A DNA stretch of 64,000 bases from Candidatus Gastranaerophilales bacterium (GCA_944325865.1 CALVBS010000005.1:1-64000); one strand, 5' to 3'; shown: positions 42,416-52,668, counted from the stretch's first letter. Notes: generated from the sequence alone by a model not told the origin. Numbers and translations: made by a program.

Positions 42416-43927
42416 TTAAATTACACTGCCTTCAAAGACTTTTCGTGCTTCTTCCCTGTCATCAAAATGAATTGTACGATCTTTAAGGATTTGATAGTCC
42501 TCATGTCCTTTACCTGCAATGACAACAACATCATTATTTCCGGCAATATTTTTCAATAATGCGATAGCATGACCTCTATCAGGTTCAACGGTAACCTTAT
42601 CGGGATTTGTTGACTTAAGTCCTGCAATAATATCTGTTATAATCGTCTGCGGGTCTTCACTTCGCGGATTATCACTTGTAATTACGATTTTATCGGCAAT
42701 TTTTTCAGCAATGGCACCCATCTTAGGCCGTTTTGTAGCATCTCTGTCACCACCGCATCCGAAAAGACAGATAAGTTTTCCTTCCTTCGGAGTAATTTCC
42801 CTTGCCGAATTCAAAACATTTTCCAATCCGTCAGGTGTATGTGCATAATCAACGATTACCAGAGGCTTTTTAACTACAACCTCAAATCTGCCTGCCACCC
42901 CTTTTACATTTTCCAGAGCTTTTAGAGCAACACTTAAATCAATTCCTATTGCAAGAGAAGCCGTAACAGCAGCCAGAACATTGTAAACGCTGAACATACC
43001 ATTCATATGCAGATTAACAGGATATTCACCATCCTTTGTCACAAGCGTAAATTCTGCTCCGTTAAGCGAGAAATTTATATTTTTGGCCATTACATCAGCT
43101 GATTTTTTTACACCATAAGTAAAAGTTCGGACACCTTTTGGAACAACACCTAAAAACCTATCCGCATAGTTGTCATCAGCATTTATAACAGCAAACGGCA
43201 CTTTCGAAATTTCGTCACCTTCCAATGGCATTGACTCCGCAAGCCCTTTGAACAATAAAGCCTTTGCTTCAAAATAATTATCCATTGTAATATGGTAATC
43301 AAGGTGATCCTGAGTAAGATTTGTCAAAATAGCACCGTCAAACTTACAACCGCCTACTCTGTTTTGCTCCAGAGCATGAGAACTTACTTCCATTACGACA
43401 TTATCAATTTTTTCAACATCCTTAATCATTCTCAAAGTTGCCTGCAATTCAGGAGCCTGCGGCGTAGTATGTTTTGCGTCGCGGTATTCTCCGCCGGATG
43501 AAAGTTTATACCCCAGAGTTCCGATTAAGGCACATTTTTGCCCGCTCTGTTCAAATATTTTCTGTATTAAGTGAGTAACTGTTGTTTTACCGTTTGTACC
43601 GGTCACTCCGATAAGGTTTAACCCTTTTGAAGGACTTGAATAAAATCTGTCAGCGACATCTGCTATTTTATGTCTTGCAGAACATACAACAACCTGCGGA
43701 ATTTTTTTATCTACATCAACTTTTCTTTCCACAAGAAGAGCCGCCGCACCTTTTTCTATTGCATTTTTAGCAAACTCATGCCCGTCAGTATATTCCCCCG
43801 GAAGACATACAAAAATATCCCCCTTCTTCGTTGTTCTTGAATTATAAGAAATACCGGTAATTTCAACATTTCGAAAATTTATTAAATCTTTATAGTCTAA
43901 ATGTTCAATAAGTTCATCCAATTTCAT
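42416..43927 (-). CDS. murE: UDP-N-acetylmuramoyl-tripeptide synthetase (MurE)
   Basis: 503 residues. The P-loop GVTGTNGKTTVTHLI, then MEVSSHALEQNRVGGCKFD, NADDNYADRF and the C-terminal SDNPRSEDPQTI are present. The DNPR form indicates meso-diaminopimelate rather than lysine as the added amino acid. It acts in the cytoplasm, in peptidoglycan precursor synthesis. AAGGAGAG precedes the ATG. It follows the penicillin-binding-protein gene by 28 bp, the order seen in dcw clusters. Confidence 0.95.
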   Translation of the reverse strand: MKLDELIEHLDYKDLINFRNVEITGISYNSRTTKKGDIFVCLPGEYTDGHEFAKNAIEKGAAALLVERKVDVDKKIPQVVVCSARHKIADVADRFYSSPSKGLNLIGVTGTNGKTTVTHLIQKIFEQSGQKCALIGTLGYKLSSGGEYRDAKHTTPQAPELQATLRMIKDVEKIDNVVMEVSSHALEQNRVGGCKFDGAILTNLTQDHLDYHITMDNYFEAKALLFKGLAESMPLEGDEISKVPFAVINADDNYADRFLGVVPKGVRTFTYGVKKSADVMAKNINFSLNGAEFTLVTKDGEYPVNLHMNGMFSVYNVLAAVTASLAIGIDLSVALKALENVKGVAGRFEVVVKKPLVIVDYAHTPDGLENVLNSAREITPKEGKLICLFGCGGDRDATKRPKMGAIAEKIADKIVITSDNPRSEDPQTIITDIIAGLKSTNPDKVTVEPDRGHAIALLKNIAGNNDVVVIAGKGHEDYQILKDRTIHFDDREEARKVFEGSVI

Positions 43928-43955
43928 TTTTACAACTCTCCTTTATAAAATATTA

Positions 43956-45707
43956 TTAATCATTTTTAGGTTTAACCGGAGCCGCTTTATCAGGCTTCAA
44001 ATTCATCATTCTGGCAATCTGAGTAGAAACTTCATGGAAAACAGGCCCTGCAACCGTGTTTCCCCATATAGCCCCGACTTTTGCACTGTCAACCATAACA
44101 TATATCAAAACCTGCGGGTCGCTGGCCGGCAGATACCCTATTGTAGAAGTGTACATATAAGGGGTATATCCGGACGAATTTTCTTTAGGTTTACGGGATG
44201 TGCCTGTTTTTGCCGCAACATTGTAGTTATCCATTTTTATGACAGAGCGGCCGTTATTGACACTTCTTGCGAGCAGTCTTGTAATTACATCGGCTGTCAT
44301 CTGCGAAACAACCTGCGTTCTGTGAACCTTTACGGCTTCTTCTTCAGGCGAATATTTTATAACATGTGGAGTAACCCTGACCCCGCCGTTTGCAAGAGCC
44401 TGAACAGCCGAAATCATCTGCATTGCAGTAACAGAGGTTCCGTATCCGTATGCCATTGTCGCATGGATTCCCTGATCCCAGTTGCTCCAATACGGCAGAA
44501 GCCCTGAAGATTCACCCGGTAAATCAATACCGGTTTTAGAGCCGTAGCCGAATTTTTTCAACATATCGTAAAACTCTTTCGGAGTCATTGTTTTTGCAAC
44601 ATTTATAGAACCAATATTGCTGGAGTGTTCAAAAAGATACTCCAGAGAAATTTCACCCGGGTAAGGATGAACGTCATAGTCGTAATTTTTTATCTCCCAT
44701 TTACCAATCATGGTTTTTCCGGTATCAAGAATTTTTGAACGTTCGTTGATTTTACCAAGTTCCATTGCACTGGCAACGGTCACTATCTTAAAAGTTGACC
44801 CCGGAGGGAATACATCAGTCAGAGTCCAATTTTTAATTAAATCCGGAGAAGCATTTCTGAAATTATTAGGATCGTATGTCGGATAAACTGCATAAGCAAG
44901 GATTTCCCCGTTTTTAGGATTCATTACAATAACAGTTCCTCTCAATGCTTCTTTTTCATCAACCATTTTCTGCAATTCTTTTTCACATATATGCTGAATT
45001 GCAGCATCTATAGTTAGCGTAACATCCTGACCTTTCGGATTTGTAGCCGTTGCAACGGGATCTGTCATAAAGTCATAAATAATTTTCCCTTTTTGCGTAC
45101 GCTGAAATTTCACTGTATTTTCAACATGTTCAAGTTTATCTTTTTCCGTGTATTCAACACCGTTTGCGATATCAGCATCAAAATTATAATACCCCAGAAC
45201 ATGTGCTGCCAGAGAACCTTGAGGATACTCTCTCGTATTTTTTTTATCAAGACTTATCGCCCTTAAATGAAGTTGAGAAATTTCCTTGGCTGTATTTCTG
45301 TCAACATCTTTTTTTACGGCTATAATTTGATTCTGGCTGTTTAACTTTTTCAAAAGCTGTTCTTTGGGGATTTTTAAGATAGGAGCAAGCTGTTTTGCAA
45401 TAACTTCAGGTGACGAGTCATCTTCGTCATAATCAGCACGCCTAGCAAAAACATTATAAAAAACTTTATCGGTAGCAAGCTTAATTCCGTTTCTGTCATA
45501 AATATCACCGCGAACTGCAAAATTCTGCCCCGCACGCTGATTTCTCGCTTTAACTCTATATTTTTTTATATCAATTACCTGTATAAAAAATAAATATATA
45601 ATTAAAGCGACGGCAAAAAGAATAAATAAAATATAAAGCCAGCTCAATATTCTGTCAAAGCTTTTCAATCTTTTATCGGCTGCCTTCTCCTTACGTCTTT
45701 CTCTCAC
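43956..45707 (-). CDS. ftsI: Class B penicillin-binding protein (FtsI/PBP2B-like transpeptidase)
   Basis: The start is set at the GTG at 45707 after GGGAGAAA; the longer ORF upstream covers a promoter-like TGATAAAAT. 583 residues: one transmembrane anchor (SWLYILFILFAVALIIYLFF), a dimerisation domain (RGDIYDRNGIKLA) and a transpeptidase domain. The domain carries PGSTFK (Ser near 304), SSN and KTGTS. It cross-links septal or side-wall peptidoglycan in the periplasm. Its pairing with murE supports the FtsI assignment over an elongation PBP2. Confidence 0.88.
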   Translation of the reverse strand: MRERRKEKAADKRLKSFDRILSWLYILFILFAVALIIYLFFIQVIDIKKYRVKARNQRAGQNFAVRGDIYDRNGIKLATDKVFYNVFARRADYDEDDSSPEVIAKQLAPILKIPKEQLLKKLNSQNQIIAVKKDVDRNTAKEISQLHLRAISLDKKNTREYPQGSLAAHVLGYYNFDADIANGVEYTEKDKLEHVENTVKFQRTQKGKIIYDFMTDPVATATNPKGQDVTLTIDAAIQHICEKELQKMVDEKEALRGTVIVMNPKNGEILAYAVYPTYDPNNFRNASPDLIKNWTLTDVFPPGSTFKIVTVASAMELGKINERSKILDTGKTMIGKWEIKNYDYDVHPYPGEISLEYLFEHSSNIGSINVAKTMTPKEFYDMLKKFGYGSKTGIDLPGESSGLLPYWSNWDQGIHATMAYGYGTSVTAMQMISAVQALANGGVRVTPHVIKYSPEEEAVKVHRTQVVSQMTADVITRLLARSVNNGRSVIKMDNYNVAAKTGTSRKPKENSSGYTPYMYTSTIGYLPASDPQVLIYVMVDSAKVGAIWGNTVAGPVFHEVSTQIARMMNLKPDKAAPVKPKND

Positions 45708-45902
45708 CTTTTTTCTCCCTGTAAATAAAATTTTATCACAAGGAATTATGCACACATACAAATATTAACTAATCTTAACGCATATTTAAATCCAAAAATG
45801 TTAATATCGGCTTTAAAATTGTTACAAATATTTGAAGTTTTCTATCTTTATGCTACCATTGTAAATAAAACAGATGATTATTATTATAATAAGGGGAAAA
45901 AT

Positions 45903-46460
45903 ATGATTTCAGTAAACGATTTCAAAACAGGTTTAACTTTAGAATTAGACAACGGCTTGTGGTCAGTTGTTGAATTTTTACACGTTAAACCGGGTAAAGG
46001 TGCTGCGTTTGTAAGATCAAAACTAAAAAACGTAGAAACAGGGCAGGTTGTTGAAAAAACATTCCGTGCCGGTGAAAAAGTTGCAAAAGCAACTCTTGAC
46101 AGACGTGAAATGCAATACCTTTACAAAGAAGGTGCCGATTATATTATGATGGATAATGAGACTTACGAACAATTACAAATTCCGGAAGATCATATCGGTG
46201 ACGGCAAAAAATATTTGAAAGAGAATATGAATGTTCAGGTTCTTCTTCACGACGGAAGAATCATCGGGGTTGATATTCCTGCTCACGTTGAACTTGAAGT
46301 TGTTGATACTCCTCCTGCTGAAAAAGGAAATACAGCACAGGGCGGCTCAAAACCTGCAACTCTTGAAACAGGTGCCGTTGTTAACGTTCCGTTCTTTATT
46401 TCCAACGGAGACATTATCAGAGTAGATACAAGATCCAACGAATACCTCGACAGAGTATAA
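45903..46460 (+). CDS. efp: Translation elongation factor P
   Basis: The start is at the ATG after AAGGGGAAAAAT (an earlier in-frame start is discounted), giving 185 residues. The three-barrel protein has the KOW-like N-terminal [20 protein letters not shown], the modification-site loop [14 protein letters not shown] (Lys at 32 in the tip) and the C-terminal IVSNGDxIxVDTRxxxYxxRV pattern ([20 protein letters not shown]). It rescues ribosomes stalled at polyproline. The order efp-accB is characteristic of cyanobacteria and some Firmicutes. Confidence 0.96.
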   Translation: MISVNDFKTGLTLELDNGLWSVVEFLHVKPGKGAAFVRSKLKNVETGQVVEKTFRAGEKVAKATLDRREMQYLYKEGADYIMMDNETYEQLQIPEDHIGDGKKYLKENMNVQVLLHDGRIIGVDIPAHVELEVVDTPPAEKGNTAQGGSKPATLETGAVVNVPFFISNGDIIRVDTRSNEYLDRV

Positions 46461-46475
46461 CAGAAAGGCAAAATC

Positions 46476-46922
46476 ATGAAATTTGATATCGAATATGTTG
46501 AAAAGTTAGCTAAAGTTCTTGCCGATAATTCGTTAACCGAAATATCGTTGGAAGATGGAGAACAGGCTATTACATTAAGAAAAGACCTTGTAATGACAGG
46601 TGCTCCTGTTCAAACAGCTGTTCCTCAGGCTGCAGCTCCGGTTCCTGCTGTTTCAGCTCAGGAACAACCTGCAGAGCCGGCAAAAAAAGGAAAACCTATC
46701 ACCTCACCTATGGTAGGAACTTTCTATTCGGCACCATCTCCTGATGCAAAACCTTTTGTAGAGGTAGGGCAGACTATTTCTCAAGGCGATGTGGTTTGTA
46801 TCGTTGAAGCTATGAAACTTATGAATGAAATTGAAGCCGAGTGTTCCGGCAAAATTGTTGAAATTTGCGTTAAAGACGGTCAACCTGTCGAATTTGGTCA
46901 GGTTTTGATGTATGTTGAATAA
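46476..46922 (+). CDS. accB: Biotin carboxyl carrier protein of acetyl-CoA carboxylase
   Basis: 148 residues. The N-terminal helical segment and an Ala/Pro/Gln-rich linker (about 43-70) precede the biotinyl domain (73-148). The biotinylation motif [10 protein letters not shown] has its Lys at 114, preceded by the thumb region [14 protein letters not shown]. It carries CO2 between AccC and AccAD in fatty-acid synthesis. AGAAAGGCAAA precedes the ATG, 15 bp after efp. accC follows after a palindromic gap. Confidence 0.96.
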   Translation: MKFDIEYVEKLAKVLADNSLTEISLEDGEQAITLRKDLVMTGAPVQTAVPQAAAPVPAVSAQEQPAEPAKKGKPITSPMVGTFYSAPSPDAKPFVEVGQTISQGDVVCIVEAMKLMNEIEAECSGKIVEICVKDGQPVEFGQVLMYVE

Positions 46923-46923
46923 A

Positions 46924-46984
46924 GTGAAGCTTAAAAGTTGAGGAGTGAATATTTTTAATTCACTCTTCACGCTTTACACTTCAC
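46924..46984. repeat. Imperfect 27-bp inverted repeat between accB and accC
   Basis: A 61-bp palindromic unit. The inner stem GAGTGAAT/ATTCACTC is perfect with a 7-nt loop, and the outer arms GTGAAG/CTTCAC match again, with mismatches between. No T-run follows, so it is more likely an intergenic palindrome or mRNA-stabilising hairpin than a terminator. Confidence 0.7.
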
Positions 46985-47025
46985 CTTTTCGCAAGAAGTA
47001 TGAATTTTGAAAAGGGATAGAAAAA

Positions 47026-48381
47026 ATGTTTAAAAAAGTATTAATAGCAAACCGTGGAGAAATTGCGGTTCGAATTATAAGAGCCTGCAGAGAAATCGGT
47101 ATTCCGACAGTAGCTATTTATTCTCAGGCCGATGCAAATTCTCTGCACGTAAGATTAGCAACCGAAGCATACTGCATAGGTCCTGCTCAAAGTGCAAAGA
47201 GCTATTTAAGTATTCCTGCAATTATATCTGCTGCGTTGGTATCCGGTGCGGATGCAATCCATCCCGGTTACGGATTTATGTCGGAGAGAGCTGATTTTGC
47301 AGAAATTTGTGCTAAACACGGTATAAAATTTATCGGTCCTACGGCTGAAGCTATGAGAAAAATGGGCGACAAAGCTACTGCCCGTAAAACAATGATTGAA
47401 AATAATGTTCCTGTAACACCGGGAACAGGAATTTTAAAAACACCGGAAGAAGTTAAAGAATTTGCAAGAAAAGCAGGTTACCCTATTATTCTTAAAGCAA
47501 CAGCCGGCGGCGGCGGCAAAGGAATGAGAATAGTCAGAAATGATGATGAAGTTGAAACAAATATGAATCTTTGCCAGTCTGAAGCTCAAAATTTCTTTGG
47601 AAATCCGGATGTTTATGCCGAAAAATATCTTGAAAATCCTCGCCATATTGAAGTACAAATTCTGGGTGATCAGTATGGAAATGTGGTTCATATCGGAGAA
47701 AGAGACTGTTCAATTCAAAGACGCCATCAAAAATTAATAGAAGAAGCTCCGTCTCCTGCTATTGATGAAAAGACCCGTAAAGAAATGGGAGCAGCAGCGG
47801 TTAGAGCAGCAAAAGCCATAAATTATGAAGGTGCCGGAACCTGTGAATTTCTTCTTGACCACGACGGCAAATGGTATTTCATGGAAATGAATACACGTAT
47901 TCAGGTTGAGCACTGTGTCACAGAAATGATTTCCAATATTGATCTGGTAAGAGAACAAATTATGGTTGCTGCAGGTGAAAAACTTGACTTTACGCAAGAT
48001 GACATCGTATTGAGAGGTCATGCTATCGAATGCCGTATTAATGCGGAAAATCCTGAAAAAGACTTTATGCCTAATCCGGGTCAAATCACGGGTTATGTTA
48101 CTCCGGGAGGTTTTGGAGTCAGAGTTGACTCACATGTTTATCAGGATTACTCAATTCCGCCGTACTATGATTCAATGATAGGAAAACTTATCTGCTGGGG
48201 CAGGACAAGAAACGAGGCCCGCAGAAGAATGTATAGAGCATTAAAAGAATATGTTATTACAGGTATTGAAACAACAATTCCGTTCCATCAGGCAATAATT
48301 GAAGATCCCGTATTTACCAGCGGAAACTTTAATACAGGCTTTATTGAAGAATATTACAAGAGGACGGGTAAGACGAAATAA
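47026..48381 (+). CDS. accC: Biotin carboxylase subunit of acetyl-CoA carboxylase
   Basis: 451 residues. The N-terminal [16 protein letters not shown], the ATP-grasp glycine loop [34 protein letters not shown] and [16 protein letters not shown] (with HPGYGFMSE) are all present and normal for AccC. It carboxylates the biotin of AccB using ATP and bicarbonate. AAAAGGGATAG precedes the ATG. A terminator follows. accA and accD are not in the window. Confidence 0.97.
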   Translation: MFKKVLIANRGEIAVRIIRACREIGIPTVAIYSQADANSLHVRLATEAYCIGPAQSAKSYLSIPAIISAALVSGADAIHPGYGFMSERADFAEICAKHGIKFIGPTAEAMRKMGDKATARKTMIENNVPVTPGTGILKTPEEVKEFARKAGYPIILKATAGGGGKGMRIVRNDDEVETNMNLCQSEAQNFFGNPDVYAEKYLENPRHIEVQILGDQYGNVVHIGERDCSIQRRHQKLIEEAPSPAIDEKTRKEMGAAAVRAAKAINYEGAGTCEFLLDHDGKWYFMEMNTRIQVEHCVTEMISNIDLVREQIMVAAGEKLDFTQDDIVLRGHAIECRINAENPEKDFMPNPGQITGYVTPGGFGVRVDSHVYQDYSIPPYYDSMIGKLICWGRTRNEARRRMYRALKEYVITGIETTIPFHQAIIEDPVFTSGNFNTGFIEEYYKRTGKTK

Positions 48382-48391
48382 CAAAGATAAA

Positions 48392-48425
48392 CAAAAGGCT
48401 GAAAATTTAATTTCAGCCTTCTTTA
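48392..48425 (+). terminator. accC terminator
   Basis: AAGGCTGAAA, a 6-nt loop, TTTCAGCCTT, then CTTTAAT. It ends the efp-accB-accC transcript and faces the convergent hypothetical gene. Confidence 0.8.
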
Positions 48426-48450
48426 ATATATAGTTGTGAACTATTAAACT

Positions 48451-48966
48451 TTAATTTCCCATTCTTAATTTCTGATCTACAAAAGCATTACGCTGGTTAG
48501 CCTGCAGTTTGCCTCTTATAACATGATACACAGCAACGCCAGCTGCAGCTAAAGCAGAAACGACTTTCACCGGAGTACTCATGCTCTTAAGCGGCTGTTT
48601 AAATACCTGTTTTAAAGAACCACCTTTTTTAAATCCTTTAGGTAATGCATTAAACAACCAGCCGGCGGCCAGACAGCCAATACCTGTCATTGTCCCGTAA
48701 ACAGCACCTTTTGCCGTTCCTTTGGTAATTTCTTCTGTCGCCGTGAAGAATTTTGCAACGGATGCAATAGCTTTTTTCAATTTACCCGGCTCTTTTTCAT
48801 GTTTATCGGTAGCACCTTTTTTGTCTGCTTCAAATTGACATTGATCAAGCACACTCATTGCAAGTGTATTATTTTCTGCTTTTGCCTGTTCTCTGGCTTT
48901 TTCAACAACATTATCAGGCAATCTGTATGATGTAAAATTAACATTTGAATTAAGACTTACTGCCAT
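48451..48966 (-). CDS. Hypothetical membrane protein, 171 aa
   Basis: The N-terminal MAVSLNSNVNFTSYRLP has the Asn/Phe lead-in shared by other uncharacterised proteins here. A charged helical region (about 20-75) is followed by two hydrophobic helices: GAVYGTMTGIGCLAAGWLF and VKVVSALAAAGVAVYHVI. The C-terminus is basic. AGGAGTAATCT precedes the ATG. No domain is recognised; a lineage-specific membrane protein is the best description. It lies between accC and mutS. Confidence 0.65.
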   Translation of the reverse strand: MAVSLNSNVNFTSYRLPDNVVEKAREQAKAENNTLAMSVLDQCQFEADKKGATDKHEKEPGKLKKAIASVAKFFTATEEITKGTAKGAVYGTMTGIGCLAAGWLFNALPKGFKKGGSLKQVFKQPLKSMSTPVKVVSALAAAGVAVYHVIRGKLQANQRNAFVDQKLRMGN

Positions 48967-49050
48967 AGATTACTCCTACACTTAAACTTATTTACATTAA
49001 AACGCATAAATTAAAAATTTTGACCAGATAGACACAAAAATTTACAAAAA

Positions 49051-51630
49051 TTAATTAAACAGATTTAATTGAGGAACAGAAAGTTCGCCGTTATCAACAG
49101 ATTTTTTTCTGGTTGCAAGATCTTTTGAATAATTCTTTTGCATTTTTGTCATCAAATCCTGTGAACGCTTTATTACAGACGATGGAAGTCCGGCCATTTT
49201 TGCCACCTGAATGCCGTAACTTTTACTTGCTCCGCCTTGAACAATTTTTCTCAAAAATTCAATTTCACCGTTTTCTTCAGCTATTGTAATTCTGTAATTC
49301 TTAATCTGCGGATATGTTTTTGTCATAACATTCAGTTCGTGATAATGTGTTGCAAAAATACATCTTGCCTTGATTTTAGTCGCAATATATTCTGCAACAG
49401 ACCAGGCAATCGCAACCCCGTCATAAGTACTTGTCCCCCTGCCGATTTCATCAAGAAGAATAAAACTTCTCTCGGTTGCGGAATTAAGAATGTATGAGGT
49501 CTCAATCATTTCAACCATAAATGTTGACTGTCCGAGAGTTAAATCATCTGATGCCCCAACTCTGGTAAATATCTTATCAATAATTCCAAGTTTAACGTAA
49601 TCTGCAGGAACCCAGGAGCCGATTTGAGCCAGAAGTGCAATAAGGGCATTTTGTCTCATATAAGTTGATTTACCCGCCATATTCGGACCGGTCAAAATCA
49701 TAAACTGAGTTTCAGAAGTTGAATTACATTTCAATTCCAAATCATTCGCAACATATTCACCCAGCGGCAGAATTTTTTCCAACACTGCGTGACGTCCGTT
49801 TTTCACAATAAAGTCATCCGATTCATCAATTTCAGGTCTGCAGTAACTGTTTTCAACCGCGGTTTCCGCAAGAGAAGAAAAGACATCAGCTCTTGCTATA
49901 CATTCTGCAATTTCTCTTATTTTAGTAACAAATTCTTTTGAGTATTCTCTAAAATCAACAAAAATTTTATATTCAAGCTCGGTTGACTTAAATTTTGCTG
50001 AAAGTACATCATCTTCATGTTTCTTCAATTCGTCCGTAATAAATCTTTCGCCGTTTGTAAGGGTCTGCTTTCTTATATATTCAGCAGGAACCAGACCCAG
50101 ATTGGAATTTGAAATTTCTATAAAATATCCGAAAACTTTGTTGTAGCCGACACGTAAATTTTTTATTCCGGTTCTTTCTTTTTCGGATTCTTCAAATTCT
50201 TTCAGCCATTTTTCTCCGCCGGTCAACAAATCTCTGAAATAATCAAGCTCTCCGTTAACTCCTTCCTTGATAATTCCACCGTCTTTTATTACAATCGGAG
50301 GATTTTCAGCCAAGGTTTTTTCGATTAATGCAGTATAATCCTTAATTTCCGGAAGGTATTCCTCAATCGTTTTTAACGGATTATATTCAAGATTTGAAGC
50401 TATTTCCACCAATTCCGGCAGCACAAACAAAGACTCTTTAAGACTTAAAAAATCACGAGGACTTGCTGAACCGTTGCTCATTCTGGTAGAAAGTCTTTGA
50501 ATATCGTAAACTTTTTCTAAACTTTCAATAAACGATTTTCTGATTTCAGTTTTTTCTACAAACTCAGAAACAGAATTCTGTCTGGAAAGAATTTGTCTGA
50601 TATCCTTTAACGGCTGGCAAATCCAATTTTTCAGCAATCTTGCTCCCATATTGGTTTTAGTTTTATCAACTGCCCACAAAAGAGAGCCGTATTTATTCTT
50701 TTCCCTCAATGTTTCAACAAGTTCAAGATTTTTTCTTGTTGATGCATCAAGTATCATATATTCAGATAATTCATAAGTTTCAATTCTTTCGAATTTAGGA
50801 ATATTATTTTTCAAAGTTTCCCAGACATAAGCAAGCAAAGCCCCAGCTGCACGGAACCCGAGTTTATATTTTGAAAACCCGAATGATTCAAGACTTTTAG
50901 TTTCAAAAACAGCTTTTAAATTATTACCTGCAAACTCTGCAGAAAAAACATTTGTCGGAATTTTTGAACAGTTATAAAGCTTTTGAATATTTTCTGGCAA
51001 ATCAATTTTTTCTTCCGGAACAATCTGGAAAGGCTGAACTTTTTGAGCAAGCGACGGAGCGACTATTTCAGCCGGAGAAATTCTCGTCAGTTCTGCCATA
51101 ATTAAATTAAGCGGTGCCTGAGTAGCTTTAAATTCACCCGTTGAAATATCAGCATAAGCAAACCCGTACAAATCACTTTTTTCATCCTTAAACATTGCAC
51201 ATATATAGTTATTGGAATTTTGTTTCAGAAAATCGCTTTCGGTAAGTGTCCCAGCTGTAATAATGCGGGTAACTCCTCTTTTTACAAGACCTTTGGCAAA
51301 TTTCGGATCCTCAAGCTGATCACATATTGCTACTTTAATATTTTTCTGTACAAGTTTTTCCAGATAACCGGTAACAGCCTTTGCCGGAATACCTGCAAGC
51401 GGAACTTTTCCGTAATAACTTCCGGCATCCCTGCATGTCAATGTTAATTCCAGTTCTTTAGACAAAAGAACAGCATCTTCAAAAAATGTTTCATAAAAAT
51501 CACCGAGCCGGTATAGCAATACTGCATCAGGATTTTGGCGTTTATTCTCCAGATACTGCTGCATGACCGGAGTGAGTTTTTCCATCTCAACATCTTTAGT
51601 ATGTATGTTGTTGATTTCGGTTCTTGTCAT
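49051..51630 (-). CDS. mutS: DNA mismatch repair protein MutS
   Basis: 859 residues. The mismatch-binding domain has LYRLGDFYETFFEDA (the FxE motif as FYE). The ATPase domain has GPNMAGKSTYMRQ (from about 648), the acidic LLDEIGRGTSTYDG and FATHYHEL. The usual MutS start is near MEKLTPVMQQYLENK, 15 residues downstream of the annotated ATG. The upstream ATG is preceded by TATAAT 12 bp away and no ribosome site, so either start is possible. It recognises mismatches with MutL, which is not in the window. Confidence 0.96.
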   Translation of the reverse strand: MTRTEINNIHTKDVEMEKLTPVMQQYLENKRQNPDAVLLYRLGDFYETFFEDAVLLSKELELTLTCRDAGSYYGKVPLAGIPAKAVTGYLEKLVQKNIKVAICDQLEDPKFAKGLVKRGVTRIITAGTLTESDFLKQNSNNYICAMFKDEKSDLYGFAYADISTGEFKATQAPLNLIMAELTRISPAEIVAPSLAQKVQPFQIVPEEKIDLPENIQKLYNCSKIPTNVFSAEFAGNNLKAVFETKSLESFGFSKYKLGFRAAGALLAYVWETLKNNIPKFERIETYELSEYMILDASTRKNLELVETLREKNKYGSLLWAVDKTKTNMGARLLKNWICQPLKDIRQILSRQNSVSEFVEKTEIRKSFIESLEKVYDIQRLSTRMSNGSASPRDFLSLKESLFVLPELVEIASNLEYNPLKTIEEYLPEIKDYTALIEKTLAENPPIVIKDGGIIKEGVNGELDYFRDLLTGGEKWLKEFEESEKERTGIKNLRVGYNKVFGYFIEISNSNLGLVPAEYIRKQTLTNGERFITDELKKHEDDVLSAKFKSTELEYKIFVDFREYSKEFVTKIREIAECIARADVFSSLAETAVENSYCRPEIDESDDFIVKNGRHAVLEKILPLGEYVANDLELKCNSTSETQFMILTGPNMAGKSTYMRQNALIALLAQIGSWVPADYVKLGIIDKIFTRVGASDDLTLGQSTFMVEMIETSYILNSATERSFILLDEIGRGTSTYDGVAIAWSVAEYIATKIKARCIFATHYHELNVMTKTYPQIKNYRITIAEENGEIEFLRKIVQGGASKSYGIQVAKMAGLPSSVIKRSQDLMTKMQKNYSKDLATRKKSVDNGELSVPQLNLFN

Positions 51631-51669
51631 AGTTATAATTAAATTATACCATGAAAAGAGGATGTCAAT

Positions 51670-52269
51670 ATGGGCTGTCTTAAAAATATTATCAGAGCCA
51701 TTATACTTACCCTTGCTGTTATAGGATTTTTGTCTATAGGCGGCAAAGAATTTGTTGCGGGATGGTTTTCACAATGGATTCATCCTACGCATGAAACAAT
51801 TCTTGAACGGGCACAAAAAGTAGGAGATTTCTCGGGAATCAACGAAGAGTTTGAATTGGAAAAAGCTGCCGGCATGCTCGGATATAATGCTGTTGTGGCA
51901 GAACATAAGGCTTCCGGACAAAAGTTAATTGTAGTGGATTCTTCAAAAAAGACAATTATTACTGAAGAAGATATTAAATCTGAAAATATTGAAGAAAAAT
52001 TAAAAACAGCTTTGCAAAAATTTAAATATCAGGCCGCTTCCATAGAAGATCTAAAAGTCACAAAACGCGGTAATATGTATGCTTACGGGAAAGAAAAACC
52101 ATACGTGAGATTTGATGCCAAAATCAGCAGGTTGCCAATCGGAGATGTTTCAGGTATAATTTCTGTGACAACAGCACAGGATGGAACAAATAGAATTCTG
52201 GTTGCGGTCAACGAAAAATCAAAATATTCACAGTTGATATCTGAAGAATTTTTCAAAGAAGTTAAATAA
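51670..52269 (+). CDS. Hypothetical membrane-anchored protein, 199 aa
   Basis: One N-terminal transmembrane helix (IIRAIILTLAVIGFLSIGG) anchors an extracytoplasmic domain of about 170 residues. That domain has beta segments near the end: MYAYGKEKPYVRFDAKISRLPIG, GIISVTTAQDGTNRILVAV. The N-terminal MGCLKN has no lipobox and the signal looks uncleaved. No family is recognised. It is divergent from mutS, 39 bp away, and followed by a structured non-coding stretch and tRNA-Leu. Confidence 0.7.
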   Translation: MGCLKNIIRAIILTLAVIGFLSIGGKEFVAGWFSQWIHPTHETILERAQKVGDFSGINEEFELEKAAGMLGYNAVVAEHKASGQKLIVVDSSKKTIITEEDIKSENIEEKLKTALQKFKYQAASIEDLKVTKRGNMYAYGKEKPYVRFDAKISRLPIGDVSGIISVTTAQDGTNRILVAVNEKSKYSQLISEEFFKEVK

Positions 52270-52320
52270 TTGAAAATAAAATAGAAATTATAAGCAAAGA
52301 TAAAAATCCGGCTTAAAAAT

Positions 52321-52408
52321 GTCGAAGTGGCACTCTGCCGAAAAAAATGATTAAGTATCATTTTTTGAGAGGGTATGAGCTTATTGCAAATACTTCCGCC
52401 ACTGAGAC
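52321..52408 (+). ncRNA. Candidate structured RNA upstream of tRNA-Leu
   Basis: The outer helix GTC-GA-AGTGGC (52321-52331) pairs with GCCACT-GA-GAC (52398-52408) and contains a tandem GA internal loop. Inside is a 10-bp hairpin (AAAAAATGAT/ATCATTTTTT) and a weaker GTAT/ATAC helix. The first 11 bases equal the 5' end of tRNA-Leu at 52448, and the right arm contains AGTGGCGGAA of the same tRNA in reverse orientation. It may be a decayed tRNA-derived duplication or a real RNA. Confidence 0.35.
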
Positions 52409-52447
52409 CAAACTATTACTTTGAAAATTTAATTTAAATATATTTAT

Positions 52448-52532
52448 GTCGAAGTGGCGGAATTGGTAGACGCGCATGATTCAGGTTCATGTGGTTAACG
52501 CCTTGAGGGTTCGAGTCCCTTCTTCGACACCA
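52448..52532 (+). tRNA. tRNA-Leu (CAG)
   Basis: 85 nt with encoded CCA. The acceptor GTCGAAG pairs with CTTCGAC. The anticodon stem CATGA/TCATG closes the loop TTCAGGT (anticodon CAG). The long variable arm (GGTTAACGCCTTG) marks it class II, and the T arm has GGGTTCGAGTCCC. A terminator follows immediately. Confidence 0.95.
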
Positions 52533-52534
52533 TT

Positions 52535-52564
52535 AAAAAAAGACTCCTTATGGAGTCTTTTTTT
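52535..52564 (+). terminator. tRNA-Leu terminator
   Basis: AAAAAGACTCC, a 4-nt loop, GGAGTCTTTTT; a perfect stem with a T-run. Confidence 0.9.
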
Positions 52565-52668
52565 GTGATATTTTGCAAGTGTATAAAACCTACGAAACTA
52601 AAAAACTTCAACATTTTTATCTTTAAAGACAGCTTGACATCAGTTTTTGAAATATAATAATAGAAAAT

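Noticed and set aside
43956-45761. Longer N-terminus for the penicillin-binding protein
   Set aside because: The extra 18 codons cover a promoter-like TGATAAAAT and have no ribosome site, while the GTG at 45707 has GGGAGAAA.
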